DNA of 5,602 bases from Candidatus Nitrosopelagicus sp. (GTDB lineage: Archaea > Thermoproteota > Nitrososphaeria > Nitrososphaerales > Nitrosopumilaceae), in assembly GCA_018691945.1 (NCBI GenBank), contig JABHJJ010000180.1, forward strand, positions 1 through 5,602. Reading direction: 5' to 3'. The notes below the pieces were generated by a model that saw nothing but the letters and a program-made list of their open reading frames with translations, was not told the DNA's origin and made no database searches. The position numbers and the translations under genes are program-made. This document shows positions 1-4,765 of this stretch, one piece after another (within the stretch, counting starts at the first letter, position 1; every line of letters starts with the position of its first letter).

Positions 1-344
1 ATTTAATTCAATTCCCTGGAAAACCAAAAAGAGAATCAACATCAATTAGTGGTGGTGAGAAAACTCTTGCTGCAACAGTCTTTGTGTTGGCGTTACAAAA
101 ACTAAATCCTTCTCCATTTTACCTGTTTGATGAGATTGATGCAGCACTTGATGCCCCAAATACGGAGAAACTATCGAATATTATTAAAGAGAGATCTGAA
201 GGTAGTCAATTTATCATGGTATCACTCAAAGATTCGGTTGTAGAAAAAGCACGCTTAATCTATGGTGTATTTCCAAAACATGGTGTCTCACATGTTGTAA
301 AATACAAAGATAAGCGATTGTTATCCACTCTTTCAAATCAATAA
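1..344 (+). CDS. smc: Chromosome segregation ATPase SMC, C-terminal head (5' truncated)
   Basis: This is the last 113 residues of an SMC protein, the coiled-coil ATPase that organises and segregates chromosomes. The first complete codon is at position 3 and the reading frame is open to the left edge, so the gene begins outside the window; the GTG at 84 is internal. The ABC signature SISGGEKT is at visible residues 14-21, followed by the Walker B motif FYLFDEID (39-46) and the D-loop ALD (48-50). Where many ABC ATPases have the switch histidine, the sequence reads MVSLKDS, as in other archaeal and eukaryotic SMCs. The Walker A half, hinge and coiled coils are missing only because of the window edge. 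The stop overlaps the convergent dehydrogenase gene by 7 nt. Identification is firm; assignment to SMC rather than Rad50 rests on the Walker B/D-loop wording and the SLK switch. Confidence 0.95.
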   Translation, partial: LIQFPGKPKRESTSISGGEKTLAATVFVLALQKLNPSPFYLFDEIDAALDAPNTEKLSNIIKERSEGSQFIMVSLKDSVVEKARLIYGVFPKHGVSHVVKYKDKRLLSTLSNQ

Positions 345-1222
345 TGTTGTTTTTTTGATAATTCTTTGATATATGAAATAATTCCTGTATAATCTATGTC
401 TCCAAATCCTGCTTCTGTCGCATCTGTGTAAATCTTTCTTGCAATTTTTGTCATTGGTAATTCTGCATTAAATGAATCAGCTGCATCATTAATTGTATCG
501 AGGTCTTTTTTCAAATTTGCAAGAGTAAATGTTGGTTCAATACTCTCACTGATCATTTGATGTGCCTTCCCTTCGCTCATTCCTGTCTTGAAATAAGTGG
601 AATTCAATATTTTGAGAAATATCTCTGGATCAAATCCTGCCTTTTTTGTTAATGTAATTCCTTCTGAAAGTGATAGAGCAAGCATTGCAATTTGCAGATT
701 CATTGCAAGCTTAATTGAATGAGCAGTACCTGTACCTCCCAAATAAAACGACTGTTCTGCTATTGAATCAAAAACTGTTTTAAATTTTTCAAAAACTTCT
801 TTTTTACCTGATGCCATCATTACTAACTTGCCATCAATCGCAACATTTGGTCCTCCCATGACGGGAATTTCTAAGTAATCTATTCCATCTTCTATAACTT
901 GTTTTGAAATCTCTCTTGTTGAATTTGGATTCACAGTACTCATATCTGCAATACACATTCCATCATGTTTTCCAAAAATTATCCCAGAATTCCCAAAAAT
1001 TACTTCTTTTACTGCATCTGCATCCTTAACTATTGTTATAACTAAATCTGAATTCTCTGCAACTTGCTTGGGAGACTCGGCAATTGATGCTCCTTTTTCT
1101 TTAAGTTTCTTCATTTTTTCTTTGGTTCTGTTGAATATAGTTACTTCATATCCAACATCAAGTAAATGTAGACCGACTGCTTCACCTAACATTCCTGTTC
1201 CTACAACTCCAATTTTTGTCAT
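338..1222 (-). CDS. NAD(P)-dependent beta-hydroxyacid dehydrogenase (3-hydroxyisobutyrate dehydrogenase family)
   Basis: A 294-residue soluble oxidoreductase of usual family length, which interconverts short 3- or 4-hydroxy acids and their semialdehydes. The N-terminal Rossmann fold shows GVVGTGMLG (residues 5-13). NRT at 31-33, where NAD-specific members usually carry an acidic residue, suggests NADP(H). ST at 95-96 and EIPVMGGP (118-125) form the substrate-binding signature. The catalytic lysine is K171 in SIKLAMN, with N175 nearby. The C-terminal helical domain is complete. The start ATG overlaps the stop of the upstream gene (ATGA, 1219-1222), with a GAGG Shine-Dalgarno-like sequence about 10 nt upstream, so translation is probably coupled. 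The substrate cannot be read from sequence: 3-hydroxyisobutyrate, glyoxylate, malonic semialdehyde and succinic semialdehyde are all used within the family. The last two would fit thaumarchaeal carbon fixation, but that is inference. Confidence 0.9.
   Translation of the reverse strand: MTKIGVVGTGMLGEAVGLHLLDVGYEVTIFNRTKEKMKKLKEKGASIAESPKQVAENSDLVITIVKDADAVKEVIFGNSGIIFGKHDGMCIADMSTVNPNSTREISKQVIEDGIDYLEIPVMGGPNVAIDGKLVMMASGKKEVFEKFKTVFDSIAEQSFYLGGTGTAHSIKLAMNLQIAMLALSLSEGITLTKKAGFDPEIFLKILNSTYFKTGMSEGKAHQMISESIEPTFTLANLKKDLDTINDAADSFNAELPMTKIARKIYTDATEAGFGDIDYTGIISYIKELSKKQHY
350..356 (+). terminator. Oligo-T terminator candidate for smc
   Basis: Seven consecutive T residues start 6 nt after the smc stop codon. 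Archaeal RNA polymerase commonly terminates at such tracts without a hairpin. The tract lies inside the opposite-strand dehydrogenase gene, where it is read as lysine codons near the C terminus. Termination here is inferred from position and composition. Confidence 0.45.
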
Positions 1223-1605
1223 CTTCTTTCTTCCTCAACAAGCTCCCAATCATCTTTTCCAAATCTTGCAGCAGTGAATTTCAAATGTCCTATTATTCTA
1301 TCTCCTTTTCTAACCATTGCAAAATCTGATTTTTTTGTACTGTAGATTTTTTCTTTTGCTTTGTATCCTCCTTCTATAACCTTCACTCTAAACTTTTTAC
1401 TAGCTTTAACGATTAAACTTCTTGCAACCTTAACATCACCCATCCATGAAAACATCTCAAACGTACCAAAATTTTCTGTTTTGATCACATAATCGTACAA
1501 TCTTGCCTCAAACTTGACACTACGTCTCTCTGCTTCCTCGTTCATCCATTGTACGAGTTCATTTCCTGAACCTTTTTCTGCACCAAAGGTTTCTGACTCG
1601 CTCAT
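1219..1605 (-). CDS. Conserved-looking hypothetical protein, 128 aa
   Basis: I do not recognise a family. The protein is charged and soluble, with no signal peptide, membrane segment or cysteines. Residues 1-30 are acidic and probably flexible or helical. Residues 33-128 alternate hydrophobic and charged residues in a pattern suggesting a beta-rich fold, including FEMFSWMGDVKVARSL near the middle and DRIIGHLKFTAARFG near the end. The start is well supported by an AGGAGA Shine-Dalgarno sequence 6 nt before the ATG. It lies 30 nt after the zinc-ribbon gene and overlaps the dehydrogenase gene by 4 nt, so all three probably share a transcript and this protein may act with the dehydrogenase. The good ribosome binding site and gene coupling make it a real gene; function is unknown. 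Confidence 0.8.
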   Translation of the reverse strand: MSESETFGAEKGSGNELVQWMNEEAERRSVKFEARLYDYVIKTENFGTFEMFSWMGDVKVARSLIVKASKKFRVKVIEGGYKAKEKIYSTKKSDFAMVRKGDRIIGHLKFTAARFGKDDWELVEEERR

Positions 1606-1611
1606 GAAAAT

Positions 1612-1617
1612 TCTCCT
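1612..1617 (-). promoter_or_regulatory. Strong Shine-Dalgarno site of the 128-aa hypothetical gene
   Basis: On the minus strand AGGAGA sits 6 nt upstream of the ATG at 1605. It is the clearest ribosome binding site in the window. It fixes the start and shows that this gene is translated from within a longer transcript, unlike the arsC and sbtA genes, whose starts show no such site. Confidence 0.75.
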
Positions 1618-1635
1618 GTGTTACTATACATGAAG

Positions 1636-1872
1636 TTATCTTGGAGGTCCCCATGTCTCTTCGATAATGGTTTTTCCATCTTCAGTAAAAACAAAATATT
1701 TCTTTCCACATCTAAAACACTGCCAAACAAACTTTTCTTCTACCTTTTTTTGATATTGCATAGGTAACAAGCATGTAGTACAATCAAGCGATTCTGGCAT
1801 TTCTGTAGATTCGATTATTGGTAATTCATTCTTCTTTTTTTCTTGCATCTTGTAAGCTATGCTTTTTGTCAT
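1636..1872 (-). CDS. Small zinc-ribbon protein, 78 aa
   Basis: A short protein with two CxxC knuckles, C31-T-T-C34 and C52-F-R-C55, spaced as in a zinc ribbon (17 residues between). The second knuckle is followed by GKKYF, typical of the turn in such folds. The first 30 residues are polar, with a lysine run at 12-14, and look disordered; the C terminus ends in WGPPR. Zinc ribbons of this size can bind nucleic acid or protein, and nothing here decides which. It follows the aquaporin gene by 35 nt and precedes the 128-aa gene by 30 nt. The start is uncertain: the ATG at 1872 has only a weak AGG upstream, whereas the TATA-like element at 1884-1893 would place transcription start near 1862, favouring the in-frame ATG at 1848 (residue 9). 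Either start keeps both knuckles. Confidence 0.75.
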   Translation of the reverse strand: MTKSIAYKMQEKKKNELPIIESTEMPESLDCTTCLLPMQYQKKVEEKFVWQCFRCGKKYFVFTEDGKTIIEETWGPPR

Positions 1873-1883
1873 ATTTGTGCCTA

Positions 1884-1893
1884 TTTTATAAAA
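1884..1893 (-). promoter_or_regulatory. TATA-like element before the zinc-ribbon gene
   Basis: The palindrome TTTTATAAAA lies in the 35-nt gap after the aquaporin stop. By normal archaeal spacing (TATA centre about 26 nt before the start site) transcription would begin near 1862, inside the longest version of the zinc-ribbon gene. It may give the three downstream genes their own promoter separate from arsC-aqp. AT-rich chance occurrence is possible. Confidence 0.35.
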
Positions 1894-1907
1894 TATCTAT
1901 TGATTTT

Positions 1908-2594
1908 TCACGATTCATCTTCTCGCATTCTTTGAGATATGAATTTTCCACGAAAAGCAAATGCTGCAATCATAGTTCCTACAAATGGTGCACTCCAATA
2001 TAACCACAAATTATCCATCATTCCTGATAATAATGCTGGTGCGAGTGCACGAGCAGGATTCATTGATGCTCCTGAAATAAATGCTAAAAACAAAATATCT
2101 AATCCAACTATTCCGCCTATAGCTACTCCGCTAAAACCTCTTAGCCCTTTTGTATATACGACATAAAATATGACTCCCATAAGCATTGCAGAAGCTAATA
2201 CTTCTACAGGGAAAATTAATAGCATTGAAAAGTCAAAGTTTGGAGCATTTGCACCTAGGTCTGCCTCATCTCCAATAATACTTAGAACAAATAACGAGCC
2301 TAATATCGCACCAATTATTTCTGCTGCAAAATAATACACAACCTGAATTTTTGTTATATGTCCTGTAATGTAATATCCAATTGTTACAGCTGGATTAAAA
2401 TGGGCAAGTGATACTTTTCCAAATGAATAAACTCCAATCAATAATGCAATAAATGGGGCAACTGCTGCAAAAGGAATTCCTAATTCACTGTTAAACATTT
2501 CTGCATCTAAAACTATTGAACCTGTAGCAAAAACTACAAGAATGAAGGTCCCAACTAACTCTACGATAAAAATTTGTAAATTAGAATAAACCAT
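1908..2594 (-). CDS. aqpS: Aquaporin / aquaglyceroporin (MIP family), AqpS-like by context
   Basis: A 228-residue membrane channel with the two hallmark half-helix motifs: HFNPAVT (NPA at 67-69) and SMNPAR (NPA at 179-181). About six hydrophobic segments are seen, near residues 8-29, 41-58, 85-107, 124-147, 154-173 and 197-214, the normal aquaporin topology. At the selectivity filter, R182 follows the second NPA. Ungapped alignment to the archaeal channel AqpM puts I167 and A176 at two further filter positions and P47 at the fourth, a non-bulky filter that could pass solutes larger than water. The ATG overlaps the arsC stop by one base (TAATG) and has no Shine-Dalgarno site, so translation probably depends on arsC. 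In Sinorhizobium meliloti the aquaporin AqpS, encoded beside arsC, lets arsenite leave the cell; the same role is inferred here. Water, glycerol or ammonia transport remains possible. The family call is firm; the symbol rests on context. Confidence 0.9.
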   Translation of the reverse strand: MVYSNLQIFIVELVGTFILVVFATGSIVLDAEMFNSELGIPFAAVAPFIALLIGVYSFGKVSLAHFNPAVTIGYYITGHITKIQVVYYFAAEIIGAILGSLFVLSIIGDEADLGANAPNFDFSMLLIFPVEVLASAMLMGVIFYVVYTKGLRGFSGVAIGGIVGLDILFLAFISGASMNPARALAPALLSGMMDNLWLYWSAPFVGTMIAAFAFRGKFISQRMREDES

Positions 2595-3001
2595 TATTTT
2601 TCATCATTTATTGCTACAATCAAATTCAAAACCTCTTTTTCTATCTGATCACGAATTTCTCTCACCTGATCTATTGTCTTTTCTTTAGGATCTGGTATAT
2701 TCCAGTCAATTACATCTTTTACAAAAAGTACAGGACATGATTCTTTATCCATACATCCCATATTGACAGTCTTAAAAGAATTAGAAATCATTGAATTTGA
2801 TAGTGTCTTTGGAGATTGCTCTGTCATATCAATTCCAATTTCTTTCATTACCTCTATTACTACTGGATTGAGTTTTGGTGATGGAGTTGTACCTGCACTA
2901 ATTACATTAAATTTGTTTTCAGCAAATTTTCTAAAAAATGCTTCAGCCATTTGACTGCGTCCTGCGTTTTCTACGCATACAAATAGCACATTTTTAGTCA
3001 T
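2594..3001 (-). CDS. arsC: Arsenate reductase, thioredoxin-coupled LMW phosphatase type
   Basis: A 135-residue cytoplasmic enzyme of normal length that reduces arsenate to arsenite. The low-molecular-weight phosphatase loop CVENAGRS gives the CX5R site, with nucleophile C9 and R15. NMGCMDKESCPVL supplies C83 and C89, the two further cysteines that relay the disulfide in thiol-type ArsC and are absent from plain tyrosine phosphatases. D104-P105 matches the catalytic Asp-Pro of the family. The cysteine triad favours arsenate reductase over phosphatase. It is the first gene of a leftward unit, overlapping the aquaporin gene by one base and divergent from arsR. A TATA element 21-30 nt upstream of the ATG implies a leaderless mRNA. 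The electron donor, thioredoxin or another thiol protein, is not encoded in the window. Confidence 0.92.
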   Translation of the reverse strand: MTKNVLFVCVENAGRSQMAEAFFRKFAENKFNVISAGTTPSPKLNPVVIEVMKEIGIDMTEQSPKTLSNSMISNSFKTVNMGCMDKESCPVLFVKDVIDWNIPDPKEKTIDQVREIRDQIEKEVLNLIVAINDEK

Positions 3002-3019
3002 AATATTTATATAAATATT
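3002..3019 (+). promoter_or_regulatory. 18-bp perfect palindrome: arsR TATA region and candidate ArsR operator
   Basis: AATATTTATATAAATATT is perfectly self-complementary and begins directly before the arsC start codon. Its core TTTATATAAA (3006-3015) lies about 26 nt, centre to start site, before position 3036, giving an arsR transcript with a leader of roughly 7 nt. ArsR-family dimers bind imperfect inverted repeats of this size and often overlap the promoter, so it is the best operator candidate. The palindrome is seen directly; both roles are inferred, and AT-rich composition weakens the statistical case. Confidence 0.55.
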
Positions 3020-3021
3020 GG

Positions 3022-3034
3022 TTTATATAAATAT
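3022..3034 (-). promoter_or_regulatory. Second TATA-like element: arsC promoter and possible second operator
   Basis: TTTATATAAATAT repeats exactly the 13 bases at 3006-3018, offset by 16 bp. Its palindromic core TTTATATAAA (3022-3031) is centred about 26 nt from the arsC ATG at 3001, the canonical archaeal TATA distance for a leaderless transcript. No Shine-Dalgarno sequence precedes arsC, which agrees. Each TATA element of this divergent pair lies between the other element and that element's start site, so one bound protein could silence both directions. Confidence 0.6.
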
Positions 3035-3042
3035 AGATTGAT

Positions 3043-3342
3043 ATGAATGGACCTGGTCTTTTGAAATGTATTTGTGATGAGACCCGATTTGAAATACTAG
3101 AATTATTACAAAAAGATAATGAACTATGTGTAAATGATTTTGTAGAGAAATTAAAAAAAGATCAACCTCTAGTTTCACACCATCTTAAAACTCTAAAAAA
3201 ATGTGGGATTGTAAAGTCTAGAGATGAAGGAAAAAAAGCAATGTATACAATATCCAATCCGCAATTATCTGCATTGATATCAAATGTAACGAAATCAAGC
3301 AGGAAAATTCCAAATTTATGCACTGATGAAAAGTGCTGTTAG
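3043..3342 (+). CDS. arsR: ArsR-family (SmtB/ArsR) metalloregulator
   Basis: A 99-residue winged-helix repressor of standard length. ETRFEILELLQ (13-23) is the family's first helix signature, PLVSHHLKTLKKCGIV (42-57) the recognition helix, and RDEGKKAMYTI (60-70) the beta wing. When derepressed by arsenite or another thiol-binding metal it should release the promoters of arsC-aqp and its own gene. Cysteines are at 9, 11, 29, 54, 93, 98 and 99. The classic E. coli pattern ELCVCDL appears as ELCVND, with only C29 kept, so the sensor site must differ; C9/C11 with C54, or the C-terminal C93/C98/C99, are candidates. No Shine-Dalgarno site is visible, consistent with a very short leader. It is divergent from arsC and converges with a 4-nt overlap on sbtB. 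The inducer is inferred from arsC; other soft metals are possible. Confidence 0.9.
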   Translation: MNGPGLLKCICDETRFEILELLQKDNELCVNDFVEKLKKDQPLVSHHLKTLKKCGIVKSRDEGKKAMYTISNPQLSALISNVTKSSRKIPNLCTDEKCC

Positions 3343-3359
3343 AACTTTTCGGTTCTAAC
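3338..3359. terminator. Hairpin across the arsR and sbtB stop codons, possible bidirectional terminator
   Basis: GTTAGAAC (3338-3345) and GTTCTAAC (3352-3359) form a perfect 8-bp inverted repeat with a 6-nt loop. The left arm contains the stop codons of both convergent genes; the right arm lies in sbtB. The structure would form in either transcript. No T tract follows, so it does not match the usual archaeal oligo-T terminator; it may mark or protect 3' ends, or be incidental. Confidence 0.35.
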
Positions 3360-3641
3360 TACGCCAACATCACTAACATACAAAATTATGGTAAAATCAG
3401 GAAATAGTGTTCTTGATATGTCTTCTATCACGTCTGATAATTTCTCTTCACGCACAATTATCTCAACTTTAACATTTTTTTCTGCCTGTATTCCCTGGCC
3501 ACGTAATCCTTTTTCTCCATTACCATCTACCTCATAAGATGTGTATCCTGTAATGTTATGATTCTTCAAAATATCAATGATATTTTTCTGGGCTAGAATC
3601 TCACAAGTTATTGTAAGTAATTTTACATTGTAGAGTTTCAT
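3339..3641 (-). CDS. sbtB: SbtB-like PII-family regulator of the bicarbonate transporter
   Basis: A 100-residue PII-like protein; in cyanobacteria trimeric SbtB binds adenine nucleotides and plugs SbtA to control bicarbonate uptake. Seen here: the first beta strand VKLLTITCEIL (6-16), TGYTSYEV (31-38), a glycine-rich T-loop with G40, G42, K44, R47 and G50, then VKVEIIV (57-63) and the closing strand FTIILYVSDVGVV (83-95). These match the SbtB order and spacing. The C terminus ends at F100, without the CGPEGC-type R-loop of cyanobacterial SbtB. I place the start at 3641 because this ATG overlaps the sbtA stop (ATGA, 3638-3641), has AAGGTG 5 nt upstream, and gives normal family length. The in-frame ATG at 3698 would add 19 residues that merely read the end of sbtA in another frame. 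It follows sbtA as its usual partner. The nucleotide bound is unknown. Confidence 0.85.
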   Translation of the reverse strand: MKLYNVKLLTITCEILAQKNIIDILKNHNITGYTSYEVDGNGEKGLRGQGIQAEKNVKVEIIVREEKLSDVIEDISRTLFPDFTIILYVSDVGVVRTEKF

Positions 3642-4720
3642 ATGAACACCTTTGTAACATAATTGAATAAGTCTATTGTTTCTTCTCCATGAACCCATGT
3701 TGAGACGGTAAACATGATTGGCAATAATACAATAATATTGTATGGGAATGTTATTCCCAATGCAGATGTAATGTACAAACTTGGATTTGCCTGTGGAATT
3801 GCATGACGTAGAACGGCTGGTGCTGCAATAAATGAAGCACTAGCTAAAAGTAAACCAAACATCACCGCTCCTCCTAAACTTAATCCTAATGCAGTTGAAA
3901 CTAAAACACCGATAATTCCATTAAATGTAGGCATTATTATCGCAAATGAAGTAAGAAAAATTCCTACCTTCTTGATATCATCTAATCTCTGTCCTGCAAT
4001 AATTCCCATCTCAATCATAAAAATTACAATTGCTCCTGTAAACAATTCATCAAATACGATACTAATTGGCTCAAATCCTTCCTCGCCAATGATATAGCCA
4101 ATCACAATACTTCCAAGTAAAATTACTATTGCCTTTCCAGTAATTGATTCCTGTAATACCTGGGAAAGTTTTGTTTTAGTCTCTTTCATTCCTATGTCTA
4201 TATCAGATGTATCGTCTTTTGAGAATGACTGTTTTTTACTACGAATTTGTTTTGAAACTGCCATGTTTGTGAGAAATATTGCCATGATGAATGCAACAGG
4301 TTCTAAAACTGCAAGAATTGCCGCCAAATATCCTTCAGATGTCACTCCTTGATTTTTAAGAAATGATAATCCTACCGAGAAGGTTACTGCTCCTACTGCA
4401 CCATATGTTGATGCTAATGCGTATGAATCAAAGATGTTGAATTTTCCTAATCTTCTTAGAATCTGATAATGATTCAATGTGAATAACAATGAAAGACCTA
4501 TTGCAACTAACATTGGAATTAGCATTTCTTCAAATCCTGTCTTTCTCATCTCTATTCCTCCATGAAGACCAATAGCTGCTAGAAGATAGATTGGTAAAAA
4601 TTCTGAAATTGCCTCAGGAATTTTTAAATCAGATTTAATTCGTGCTGCAATAATTCCAAACAAGAAGAAGAGGATGATTGGAGTTAACAAATTCGATTGG
4701 ATTAGATTAAAAATATCCAT
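3638..4720 (-). CDS. sbtA: SbtA-family sodium-dependent bicarbonate transporter
   Basis: A 360-residue membrane protein of the SbtA (DUF897) family, which imports bicarbonate with sodium. About ten hydrophobic segments form two halves: roughly residues 11-150 and 196-340. They are separated by a charged cytoplasmic linker (157-190) of the kind found in SbtA. Family motifs are IGLHGGIEMR (50-59), YGAVGAVTFSVGL (106-118), an E140-P141 pair, and the strongly conserved stretch FIAAPAVLRHAIPQANPSLY (297-316). The cyanobacterial motif around residues 107-117 differs here (AVGAVT rather than a GSTM-like form), resembling bacterial members of the family, so substrate specificity is less certain than family membership. 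No Shine-Dalgarno sequence precedes the ATG, suggesting a short leader. It lies 45 nt after the PiT gene and is coupled to sbtB. Bicarbonate supply for thaumarchaeal carbon fixation is the likely role; another small anion cannot be excluded. Confidence 0.88.
   Translation of the reverse strand: MDIFNLIQSNLLTPIILFFLFGIIAARIKSDLKIPEAISEFLPIYLLAAIGLHGGIEMRKTGFEEMLIPMLVAIGLSLLFTLNHYQILRRLGKFNIFDSYALASTYGAVGAVTFSVGLSFLKNQGVTSEGYLAAILAVLEPVAFIMAIFLTNMAVSKQIRSKKQSFSKDDTSDIDIGMKETKTKLSQVLQESITGKAIVILLGSIVIGYIIGEEGFEPISIVFDELFTGAIVIFMIEMGIIAGQRLDDIKKVGIFLTSFAIIMPTFNGIIGVLVSTALGLSLGGAVMFGLLLASASFIAAPAVLRHAIPQANPSLYITSALGITFPYNIIVLLPIMFTVSTWVHGEETIDLFNYVTKVFI
3647..3652 (-). promoter_or_regulatory. Shine-Dalgarno site that fixes the sbtB start
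   Basis: AAGGTG on the minus strand, inside the last codons of sbtA, lies 5 nt before the ATG at 3641. It supports the shorter sbtB product and allows independent loading of ribosomes next to the ATGA overlap. Confidence 0.65.
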
Positions 4721-4732
4721 TAGTTATGTTTG

Positions 4733-4740
4733 AAAAAAAA
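4733..4740 (-). terminator. Oligo-T terminator candidate for the PiT gene
   Basis: Eight T residues on the minus strand begin 26 nt after the PiT stop codon. This suits archaeal oligo-T termination and would separate the PiT transcript from sbtA. It lies just before the start site predicted for sbtA. Confidence 0.5.
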
Positions 4741-4750
4741 TTTTGCTGAA

Positions 4751-4758
4751 ATAAAAAT
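4751..4758 (-). promoter_or_regulatory. Weak TATA-like element before sbtA
   Basis: On the minus strand TTTTTAT is centred near 4754. Normal spacing would start transcription near 4728, an 8-nt leader before the sbtA ATG, consistent with the absence of a Shine-Dalgarno site. The match to an archaeal TATA box is poor and the region is AT-rich. Confidence 0.3.
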
Positions 4759-4765
4759 CAAGGGA

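Noticed and set aside
180..240. Missing switch histidine in the SMC head as a defect or novelty
   Set aside because: Archaeal and eukaryotic SMC proteins commonly have a leucine/lysine or arginine form here, so it is ordinary for the family.
84..344. A separate 86-aa gene starting at GTG 84
   Set aside because: The ABC signature just upstream is in the same frame and belongs to the same SMC protein.
1068..1277. Rightward open frame opposite the dehydrogenase
   Set aside because: Low-complexity hydrophobic and serine/proline-rich translation, lies wholly opposite well-supported genes, no ribosome binding site or family resemblance.
1818..2166. Two overlapping rightward open frames opposite the zinc-ribbon and aquaporin genes
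   Set aside because: They mirror the strongly supported aquaporin and zinc-ribbon coding strand and show no recognisable motif.
2763..2954. Rightward open frame opposite arsC
   Set aside because: Shadow of arsC, whose catalytic motifs are all intact on the other strand.
3642..3698. A 19-residue N-terminal extension of the sbtB product from the ATG at 3698
   Set aside because: It reads the end of sbtA in another frame, does not resemble the PII fold, and the ATG at 3641 has a Shine-Dalgarno site and an ATGA overlap.
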